Assembly (NCBI GenBank): GCA_012295275.1
Contig: CM022671.1
Location: 28,881,250-28,891,249 of the forward strand
Origin: Chrysomallon squamiferum
Lineage: Eukaryota; Mollusca; Gastropoda; Neomphalida; Peltospiridae
DNA: 10,000 bases
Reading direction: 5' to 3'
The notes below the pieces were generated by a model. That model was not told the origin of the DNA. It saw nothing but the letters and a program-made list of their open reading frames with translations, and searched no databases. Position 1 is the stretch's first letter; each line of letters begins with the position of its first letter. A program made the position numbers and the translations under genes. Positions 1-7,963 of the stretch are shown here, one piece after another.

Positions 1-202
1 GATGAAAAAAGTTAAAGATGTTTACATTCTATTTCCTTATTTATTAATTTATACGATTTACCGTTTACATTTTATTTTATAAAGTCAGCTAATGTAAAAC
101 AGTGTATTTTCAAATCAAAGACCACATATGTGCTCAATTTGAACATTCGTACATGAACCAGTAAATTATTAACTCATATATGAGAACATACATATATACA
201 TG
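1..202. other. AT-rich sequence, no feature seen
   Basis: Only short open frames, no recognisable motif. Same for 503-836. Confidence 0.6.
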
Positions 203-208
203 GATACA

Positions 209-242
<34 letters not shown>

Positions 243-256
243 CATACAAAAGTACA
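203..256. repeat. (TACA)n microsatellite
   Basis: TACA/CATA tetranucleotides, nearly perfect from about 203 to 238 and then interrupted. The apparent reading frame through it (MDTYIHTYIHTYIY...) is simply the translated repeat. Confidence 0.95.
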
Positions 257-466
257 TACATCACAGTACATTTGCACTCGTTTTATTTAATAAATAGTGT
301 TTATTCGTGTGTTTTTTGCCGCGTTATCTGTGAAAAATGTCATTTAAGAAGATCGATAAGTGTAGTTCAAGAGCCTCAGTTGGTTTCCTCCCTCAAAAAC
401 AAAAACAAAAACATAATGAATTGGTGTGTCGTCACAAAAAATATTGCTTCAATCATTATTTGAAAA

Positions 467-501
467 ACACACACACACATACACGTACACAAACACACAC
501 A
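467..501. repeat. Short interrupted (CA)n tract
   Basis: ACACAC runs broken by atacacgtac and acaaac. Non-coding. Confidence 0.85.
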
Positions 502-836
502 GGTTCTTGACTGTTAGAACAATGAATGCCTGTTTTTGCTTTGTATTGACATGTGCAAACGATGTTGAAATGTACATCATTGAAGTCTGCCTTTGGCTAG
601 ACAATGGGTTCATTGTACTGCGAAAGTGCATAAAACTACAGTTCAAGACGGTATCATTATTCTATAAGGCGAACATAAAGATCTGAAATAATCCTTCCTT
701 TATGAGAAACTGGTTTGTTTTATTAAAGACTAAGACCTCTCTGAAGTATAATTAATAACAGGAGGAGGGATTTTCAGATCGACTTTTATGGTTAACATAC
801 GTCATTTCCTCCTTCTAGCAATGGAAAGAACACTTT

Positions 837-942
837 GATAGTAGTAGCTTTAGCAGTAGTAGAAGTAGTAGCAGCAGCAGCATAGTAATAACAGTAGTAG
901 TAGTAGCAGCAGTAGCAGTGGTAGAGACAGTAGTGGCAGTGT
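837..942. repeat. Imperfect AGT/AGC trinucleotide array
   Basis: A mix of agt, agc and aga triplets over about 105 bp with several interruptions, so an old compound trinucleotide array. One plus frame reads polyserine for a short distance, but it is interrupted and has no flanking open frame. Confidence 0.9.
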
Positions 943-1035
943 TTTGTATGTCATTTATGTATTCTTTTATGTATTTATTCATTATCGTTTTTAATTTTAT
1001 ATTATTTATTTTTTTATTTTGACTTCATTCTTCCC

Positions 1036-1200
1036 AGAAGCTGCCACGATGTTGCATCACGTCAGAGACAGCACAAAGCCGTTGTGCTGGCCGTTGTGTT
1101 GAAAGCTGACCCCTGATTAACAGTCTGCTAGGATCTGTTGGCTTATGACTCTGGTCAGCGATCGCTCATCCAGGCCAGCCGTGAAGGTCGAAAGATTTAG
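1036..1200. other. GC-balanced complex island, possible old mobile-element fragment
   Basis: This stretch is visibly richer in G and C than its flanks and free of simple repeats. It contains a 12-bp tandem near-duplicate (gccgttgtgctg / gccgttgtgttg, 1078-1101) and the palindrome agcgatcgct (1157-1166). On the minus strand a short frame ends ...LDERSLTRVISQQILADC-stop, but it is only about 34 codons from the nearest ATG and no splice acceptor is evident. It could be a degraded transposon, a SINE body or a conserved non-coding element. Confidence 0.3.
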
Positions 1201-1659
1201 ACGAAAAATAATTATTTTCATTATTCGTTAATTATTTCCAGTTCCAGCCACGATCGTACCAATGATTTATCTACAACTGATTTTTTTTTTTTCCTGTTTC
1301 TGGGAAGACTTAGATAAAAGATTTCCTACTGTTAATGAAAAAGAATATCTCAAATAACGTGTTTGTTGTACAACACAACATTGAACATCTAAAATGTACT
1401 GAGATTACGTCAAATGTATCTATTACATAATGTAGTATATATATATTTATTTTAGTGTGTATATGTGTGTATGTTATGTAAATAAATAAATTAAAATGGA
1501 TGGACCGCACCATTGAGTCTACTCTCAATTTAGAATGATGGATACGAGAATATATAATCTTGTCATGATGGTCGTAGAAATATACTGGTGGATGGTAACT
1601 GATGTTCACATTCCGATAACATGAAATATATACAGTTTTCCTTATATGCCTAATATTTC

Positions 1660-1662
<3 letters not shown>
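1201..1662. other. AT-rich sequence, no gene seen
   Basis: A 135-codon minus frame (1310-1717) exists, but it begins inside translated (AT)n and its composition (YIYIYIYIYI, then Ile/His/Tyr-rich) is that of chance AT-rich DNA. Confidence 0.6.

Positions 1663-1694
<32 letters not shown>
1663..1694. repeat. (AT)16 microsatellite
   Basis: Sixteen uninterrupted AT dinucleotides; prone to cruciform formation and to length change. Confidence 0.97.
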
Positions 1695-1697
<3 letters not shown>

Positions 1698-1934
1698 CCG
1701 AGACAACGGTACATCATTACATATTGTCAAAGTATATTTTTCACCTCTCTTCTGTCAGAGCCTCGAGGCTCTGTGTTCAGTGTTATATTACGATCTGAGT
1801 GACCCAGTAAATCCACGAAGGTTCTCATATATCATTTCAGTCCTTTGTATTCTGGACGGGCGAAAACTTCTGGCGTAATGGTGCAATGAATATGACAACG
1901 TATCTGAAGTGATATTTGATAAACGTGTGGACGG
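1695..1934. other. Unique sequence between (AT)n and element copy A
   Basis: More GC-balanced than most of the left half, with a short palindrome-like cagagcctcgaggctctg at 1757-1774. A 61-codon plus frame here has no supporting feature. Confidence 0.5.
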
Positions 1935-2158
<224 letters not shown>

Positions 2159-2219
2159 AACTCTTTCTTTTCAGACTTAAGATATCTCTTTCTGTCTCGC
2201 TTCTCCCTTTTTCTCCATG

Positions 2220-2220
2220 C

Positions 2221-2252
<32 letters not shown>

Positions 2253-2260
2253 ATACAGAC
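2220..2260. repeat. (CA)n microsatellite
   Basis: Twelve CA units at 2220-2244, then decayed acaaacacacatacagacatac. Confidence 0.95.
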
Positions 2261-2482
2261 ATACATGCAGAAGTATATTGGTCCTCTCCTCTTTCTTTTT
2301 GAATATATAATAAATGAAGTGGAGTTTCGTAACAATAAATGTTGGAAACAAATAGTTTAACACGCGACTTTGACAAATGAATGACAGTGATAAATCTCTT
2401 AACGATATTAATAACTGATGACTCAGTCAGCATAGTTTAAGACACAAGTGTTATTACTGTATTCATACATACATAAAGTACA

Positions 2483-2487
<5 letters not shown>

Positions 2488-2526
<39 letters not shown>

Positions 2527-2536
2527 TACATATATA
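2488..2536. repeat. (CA)14 followed by TATA/CATA
   Basis: Uninterrupted CA from 2488 to 2515, then tatacacacatacatatatata. A typical compound microsatellite. Confidence 0.95.
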
Positions 2537-2710
2537 TAAACAAACAAAAAATATGAACAGAATTAACAACACTTGATATTTCAGAAAAACAAGAAAGACA
2601 AAAGATGATGTTTGTGTTTGCTGATGGTGTAATGACCGTTTGAGAGAAAAATAATATTTTTCAAAATTCTTGTAACTGACATACATTCAAACACACAACA
2701 AATATGAATG

Positions 2711-2802
2711 AGAGTATGTATGTATGTATGTGTATTTGAATGTATGTGTATACATGAGAGTATGTTTGAATATGTGTCGTTAAGTAGGTATGTCTGTATG
2801 TA
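2711..2802. repeat. Degenerate GTAT tetranucleotide tract
   Basis: gagagtatgtatgtatgtatgtg is followed by scattered TGAATGTATG pieces up to about 2800. It resembles the base composition of the 28-bp minisatellite but shows no 28-bp period. Confidence 0.75.
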
Positions 2803-3697
2803 TCTTCAGATCGGTGCAAATGTCGTTGGTTTTATTTGTTGGTTGGTTTTTCCACAGCAATTATCTCGTCAATGAAAAAAGATTAAAAAAAAATAATAAG
2901 AATAAAATTTAAAGAAAAAAGAACTTGTGATATATAATCTAACTTGTCACCTTGTTTTGCATCTACGCATTGCATGAATGACAGCGACGTCGGAAGATTC
3001 TAAAATACCGAGAGATTTATGGACGTGCGAATATATAACTGAGCCGTATAAAAAGAAATATGAATGAATTTTGAAGGAAGTTAAGTACAAGATTGTGGCT
3101 TATTGGCTTATTAGAGCATGGCCTGGGGCTTGTTAAATGGTTCGCTGAATCACTTCTTCTAACTGGGTTCATTCCTGTTCTAGCTAGGACCATATGACAG
3201 AATGTGCTTGTAAAATAAACCTTGCTGCTAACTATATATATATTTTTTTTAATTTAAAAAAGAAGAGAAAGAAAATAGCGTCGTATTTCCAGTATTATTT
3301 CCAGTTTAGTCCTAAAATATTTTCAACAAAATATCGTTCATGTTATACTAATTATATTAATAATGCCTTGAAATCTACCGAAAACAAAGAAGCAAAAACA
3401 TAGAAATACACCCCATCTCACTTAAAAAAATGACAATCCCAAAACTACATAATAAGAATTCAAAAACAAGAAACAAATAGGGCAACAAAAATCCAAAATG
3501 GCGAAGCGAAAACAATTAATAAGGACTGTGAGTAAATCTTCAGTTAAGATGTAAACCAAATGATTTACTGAAAATATTTCCATCGTTTTACTGTTCTGAT
3601 TCTAGTGCAAATACAAAAAGTTTGTATAAAATTTTCTACGTTCACTATGGATGTTGAAATCAACCGCCATTACTTGCACATCGGTGTCGCCATTATG
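2803..3697. other. AT-rich sequence, no gene seen
   Basis: Includes A-rich runs at 2875-2920 and 3240-3290. The stretch 3103-3165 has a weak resemblance to a tRNA-derived SINE head (gagcatggcctgg and ggttcgctgaatc), too degenerate to call. The 69-codon frame at 3194-3403 is Lys/Asn/Tyr-rich chance sequence. Confidence 0.5.

Positions 3698-3733
<36 letters not shown>
3698..3733. repeat. (ATT)12 microsatellite
   Basis: Twelve perfect ATT units. Confidence 0.97.
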
Positions 3734-3734
<1 letters not shown>

Positions 3735-4385
3735 GTGCTTTTTAACTCAAGGGAGATAAGTAGAATGCATTGTTATAGAACAACAAATTACCGCAAAAGC
3801 TTCAGTAAGTTCTGCTGATAAATTCTAAATCTGAATTGGAGGTTTATTGAATTTTCTTTCCATTTTAATGTTTAATTCATTTTTACTTTTTACTTGTAGT
3901 AGTTGTTGTTCCTTTCTTTCTTCGTTTTTTATTTTATTACGTATGCGATAATAACTACACAGGCTGAGTCATGAGTTAATAGTTACTAGAGAGTCACGAT
4001 CCTTGGTAAGAATAAATAAATCAATAAATAAATAAATTGCACCAACGACGGCGACGATGACGATTTAGTGATGATGATAATAATAATGTATGTATGCTGG
4101 TGTATGTATAATGTATGGTTACATGCGTATAATAACTGCAGGCTCACACTTTGAAAAGAGTTACCCTCTTTGGATACATAAAACGATTTGATTTCATAAA
4201 AGTATTTCTACATTTGATTCAGTTTGATGTTAAACTACGGCAGTATTAAAATAATATTAAAAATTCAATCTTACATTTGCGCAGAATTCAGCACTTTACC
4301 CACTATAAATAAATGTAAATTTTAAAGTAAATTAATACTGTCAAAATTATACGTTTGTGTATTTCTATAATATTCTTCTAGGTAC
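3734..4385. other. AT-rich sequence, no gene seen
   Basis: Apart from the short tracts at 4011-4110 nothing stands out; stop codons occur densely in all frames. Confidence 0.6.
4011..4110. repeat. Short AATA, GATGAT and GTAT tracts
   Basis: Imperfect AATA tetranucleotides at 4011-4037, cgacgacgatgacgat-like triplets at 4046-4080, and aataataatgtatgtatg at 4078-4096. Nothing coding. Confidence 0.75.
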
Positions 4386-4460
4386 ATCTGAATGTGTGTG
4401 GGTCTTTGAAATGTGTATATATGTGTGAAAGCTGTGTAAATTTATATACAAAGTTTGGTA
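4386..4460. repeat. Degenerate left flank of the minisatellite
   Basis: GTGT/TGTATA-rich sequence with scattered pieces of the 28-bp unit (gaatgtgtg, gtgtgaaag) but no regular period. It probably represents old units outside the homogenised core. Confidence 0.55.
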
Positions 4461-6120
4461 GAATGTGTGTTTCCATTAAATTATATGTCAACGTGTGTTT
4501 CCATTAAAGTATGTGTTTGAATGTGTTTTTATTAAATGATGTGTAAATGTATGTTTGAATGTGTGTTTTTTTGTGTTTTTATAAATTATTATTATTAAGG
4601 TACGTGTGCTATTTAAGTTTATGTGAAAGCGTTTCCATTAAAGTATGTGTGAATGTATGTTTTTATTAAAGTATGCGTGAATATAATGTTTTTATTAAAG
4701 TATGTGTGAATGTGTGTTTTTATTAAAGTATGTGTGAATATATGTTTTTATTAAAGTATGCATGAATGTGTGTTTTTATTAAAGTATGCGTGAATGTGTG
4801 TTTTTATTAAAGTATGTGTGAATGTGTGTTTTTATTAAAGTATGCGTGAATGTGTGTTTTTATTAAAAGTATGCGTTAATATATGTTTTTATTAAAATAT
4901 GTGAAAAGTGTGTTTTTATTAAAGTATGCGTGAATGTGTGTTTTTATTAAGTATATGTGAATGTGTGTATGCGAAAAAGTTGTGTTTTTATTAAAGTATG
5001 CGTGAATGTGTGTTTTTATTAAAGTATGCGTGAATGTGTGTTTTTATTAAAGTATGCGTGAATGTGTGTTTTTATTAAAGTATGCGAAAATGTGTGTTTT
5101 TATTAAAGTATGCGTGAATGTGTGTTTTTATTACAGTATATGTGAATATGTGTTTTTATTAGAATATATGTGAAAGTGTGTTTTTATTACAGTATATGTG
5201 AATATGTGTTTTTATTAGAATATGTGTGAATGAATGTTTTCATTACAGTATGTGTGAATGTGTGTTTCCATTGAATATAGGTTTTTATTAAAAGAATGTG
5301 TGAATGTGTGTTTTTATTAATATATGCGTGAATGTGTGTTTTTATTAATATATGCGTGAATGTGTGTTTTTATTAATATATGGGTAAATATGTGTTTTTA
5401 TTAAAGTATGTGAATGTGTATTTTTATTAAAGTATGCGTGAATGTGTGTTTTTATTACAGTATTTGTGAATGTGTGTTTTTATTACAGTATATGTGAATG
5501 TGTGTTTTTATTACAGTATATGTGAATATGTATTTTTTATTAAAGTATATGTGAATGTGTGTTTTTTTATATGTGAATGTGTGTTTTTATTACAGTATAT
5601 GTGAATGTGTTTTTATTAGAATATGTGTGAATGAATGTTTTCATTAAAGTATTTGTGAATGTGTGTTTTTATTAAAAGTATATGTGAATATGTTTTTATT
5701 AAACTATGTGTGAATGAATGTTTTTTCATTACAGTGTGAATGTGTTTTTATTTTGCGTGAATGTGTGTTTTCATTACAGTATTTGTGAATGTGTGTTTTT
5801 ATTAAAAGTATGCGTTAATGTATGTTTTTATTACACTATGTGTGAATATGTGTTTTTATTAATATATGCGTGAATGTGTGTTTTTATTAATATATGCGAA
5901 AATGTGTGTTTTTATTAATATATGCGTGAATGTGTGTTTTTATTAAACGTATGCGAAAATGTATGTTTTTATTAAAGTATATGTGAAAGTGTGTTTTTAT
6001 TACAGTATATGTGAATGTGTGTTTTTATTAGAATATGTGTGAATTAGTGTTTCCATTACAGTATGTGTGAATGTTTTATTATAGTATGCTTGAATGGGCG
6101 ATTTCCTAAAAGTGTGTTTG
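4460..6120. repeat. 28-bp minisatellite array, roughly 55-60 copies
   Basis: The consensus on the plus strand joins gtatgcgtgaatgtg with tgtttttattaaa, 28 bp in total. Units in the middle (about 4700-5120) are nearly identical, while those before 4620 and after 6060 are decayed. Three variant types occur: gtatgcgtg, cagtatatgtg and gaatatgtgtgaatgaatg with ttttcatta. The unit length is not a multiple of three and each unit contains TAA/TGA, so it is non-coding on both strands. The plus strand is nearly free of C. On the minus strand tttaataaaaa gives an AATAAA in most units. It could be an intronic or 3'-flanking array of the minus-strand gene, but no transcript evidence is available. Confidence 0.95.
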
Positions 6121-6479
6121 AATGTAAATGCACGTGTCAGTCTCTGCTTTTCATCGGTTGAATTTACACATGCAATAACGAACATAAGCCAGACATAACT
6201 AACACTGAACGTCATCATAAACTTTATTACCGAGCAAAAGCACAAGTTAACAGTCTCTACTTCACAAAATTCTCTCCTTCTTCTAACTGTCCCGGTGTAC
6301 AGGAATATCTGTCACCACATCTCTAACATTGTAGTTCTAATGTACAACCGCGGCTGTAAAACAGATATAAAAAGTAAATTAATTAACAGGTTGTTGACAT
6401 TTATAAGATACAGTTTTATTATATTATTGCTGTAAAAAGTGCATTTTAGGATTTCGCGACGTATAAGTGATAATACATT
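6121..6479. other. Unique sequence right of the minisatellite, no gene called
   Basis: A minus frame beginning MCFCSVIKF/MMTFSVSYVWLMF (from 6245) resembles a signal peptide for about 20 residues but runs straight into translated minisatellite with no clear donor. See the rejected list. Confidence 0.5.
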
Positions 6480-6625
6480 CATACTTACACACATACGTAC
6501 ATATGTATGTACATACATATATACATACATACATTCATACATAATACACATACCCGAACATATAAATACACACATACACACACACATACATGTATATATA
6601 TATAGATATATACACAGACAGACAG
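6480..6625. repeat. Compound TACA/CA/TA/CAGA microsatellite
   Basis: TACA and CATA units at 6484-6550, CA units at 6567-6585, TATATA at 6594-6612 and cagacagacaga at 6614-6626. It contains a perfect 20-bp palindrome, atatgtatgtacatacatat, at 6501-6520. Apparent reading frames on both strands through it are translated repeats. Confidence 0.92.
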
Positions 6626-6856
6626 ACGATAATCAGAAGTATATGTACGCACGCAAAATTTGCTCACGCACTGACAAACGTATTGTTACTTTTCGATTAC
6701 CTGTTTGTTTTTTCGGTGTCGTACCTGTCGAAAGGGGAAATAAAAATTTTAAACCGATGTTTAGTATCTGTATGTAGCTACGTGTTTCTATATATCTGTC
6801 TTTGTTAAAAACTATATCCCTGCCTACATACAGCTAAATAATTGAGTGTATAACTT

Positions 6857-6984
6857 TCTGTATGTATTTATTGTATGTATTTTTTGTATGTGTGTGCGTA
6901 TGTGCAGGTTTGTATTTGTCTGTCAAGGTGTCTTGTGTATTTATTTACAGATGTATTTTTTTTTTGTATGTACGTACGTACGTT
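6857..6984. repeat. GTAT-rich stretch ending in (TACG)n
   Basis: Loose TGTATG units at 6857-6910, a T-run at 6957-6965, then tatgtacgtacgtacgtt at 6966-6983, a self-complementary CpG-bearing repeat. Confidence 0.7.
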
Positions 6985-7004
6985 AGTGTTTACTTACCCG
7001 ATTT

Positions 7005-7029
7005 TTTGAAGAAGAAGAAGAAAAAAAAA
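7005..7029. repeat. (GAA)n and A-run
   Basis: gaagaagaagaagaa followed by a run of A. Non-coding. Confidence 0.85.
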
Positions 7030-7040
7030 TGATGAAGATT

Positions 7041-7144
7041 ATTTCATAGTCCAGTCAATACTTTCAGCGATTAAGATTAAGATAATTTATATTTTCATAG
7101 TTTTCAATATATCAGCGATTAAGATTAAGATAATTTATATTTTC
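7041..7144. repeat. 48-bp tandem duplication
   Basis: The 33-bp segment tcagcgattaagattaag... at 7064-7096 recurs identically at 7112-7144. The sequence before each copy (ttcatagt..tcaata) also matches imperfectly, so the unit is about 48-50 bp present twice. No reading frame crosses it. Confidence 0.9.
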
Positions 7145-7171
7145 TTTTTCATATATGTAAGAAAGAGAGAG

Positions 7172-7391
<220 letters not shown>

Positions 7392-7401
7392 TCGAGAGAG
7401 T

Positions 7402-7439
7402 GGGGGGAGAGAGAGGGGGAGAGAGAGGGGGAGAGAGGG
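7402..7439 (+). repeat. G-run cluster, potential G-quadruplex
   Basis: Four G-runs (6, 5, 5 and 3 G) are separated by AGAGAGA, AGAGAGA and AGAGA spacers, satisfying the G3+ N1-7 quadruplex pattern on the plus strand. It directly abuts the outer end of the inverted-element copy at 7391, and resembles a GA microsatellite in which some A residues mutated to G. Confidence 0.7.
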
Positions 7440-7442
7440 AGG

Positions 7443-7703
7443 TAAGAAAAATTTGGTATCTTAATGGGTATAAGATACAAAAGAGACAATCATGGTTCCG
7501 TTTCATTTGATTTGTTCCGAGATTAATTACATGATTCTGCTCTGATTTAGAGTTCTTATTTTCTTTTCTTTTGTAATATCTCATTCCAATAGTTTAATAA
7601 CTTACTAATTCCTGGGGCATTCCCTGATTGCTTCGTGTTATGTCCTGAAAAGATACGAAGTTTAAGAATTGAGGATTAGTTAGAAATCTAAACAGATCAC
7701 TGA
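7443..7703. other. AT-rich sequence between G-run cluster and (ATTT)n
   Basis: No repeat and no convincing frame. If the donor at 7960 is used, this lies in an intron of the structural gene. Confidence 0.5.
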
Positions 7704-7707
7704 AAAT

Positions 7708-7774
<67 letters not shown>

Positions 7775-7790
7775 TTATTTATTTATTTAA
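7704..7790. repeat. (ATTT)n microsatellite
   Basis: About twenty tandem ATTT units with a single interruption near 7775. On the minus strand it reads (AAAT)n and therefore contains overlapping AATAAA hexamers, just downstream of the structural gene's possible stop codon. A short GTTT/GGTT/CATT/CGTT tetranucleotide patch follows at 7804-7846. Confidence 0.95.
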
Positions 7791-7797
7791 TTATGTG

Positions 7798-7874
7798 TTT
7801 ATTTTGTTTGTTGGTTGGTTTATTGGTTGGTTCATTCGTTCGTTTCAGTCGTCAGAGTTTAAACAGCCATTTTA
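7798..7874 (-). other. Alternative gene end: in-frame TAA and AATAAA
   Basis: If the donor at 7960 is not used, the frame ends at a TAA (7872-7874) after a hydrophobic tail ending in CLKIYNCC. The nearest AATAAA on the minus strand lies at 7803-7798, about 70 bases past the stop, and many more follow in the (ATTT)n tract. This would make a short 3' UTR. I rank it slightly below the spliced alternative. Confidence 0.35.
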
Positions 7875-7954
7875 ACAACAGTTGTAGATTTTTAAACAAA
7901 ACGGAAGTATTATGATCACATATACATACACATACGTATAACTGTACTTTATAT

Positions 7955-7963
7955 ATTCACCTG
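7955..7963 (-). other. Probable 5' splice donor ending the last visible exon
   Basis: The minus strand reads CAG|GTGAAT, with the exon ending at 7961 and the intron starting with GT at 7960-7959. This is a good match to the eukaryotic donor consensus and would leave the exon in phase 1. Past this point the reading frame becomes YIKYSYTYVYVYV, which looks like translated TATA/GTAT microsatellite rather than protein. The partner acceptor was not found within the window. Confidence 0.6.

Noticed and set aside
200-686. Two plus frames of about 86 codons
   Set aside because: The first starts in translated TACA repeat; the second contains translated CA repeat. No splice signals, family motif or supporting composition.
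3103-3165. tRNA gene or tRNA-derived SINE head
   Set aside because: A-box-like and B-box-like strings are present but both deviate from consensus and no cloverleaf folds by eye.
4460-6120. CRISPR-like array
   Set aside because: The 28-bp unit resembles a CRISPR repeat only in length. Units are head-to-tail without unique spacers, imperfect, and in a eukaryotic context.
6000-6245. Minus-strand frame with signal-peptide-like start (MMTFSVSYVWLMFVIAC)
   Set aside because: Only about 20 hydrophobic residues in AT-rich DNA. It runs into translated minisatellite, with no convincing splice donor after the hydrophobic part.
6312-6808. Several overlapping Tyr/Val/Cys/Ile-rich frames on both strands
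   Set aside because: They are readings of the compound TACA/CA/TA microsatellite.
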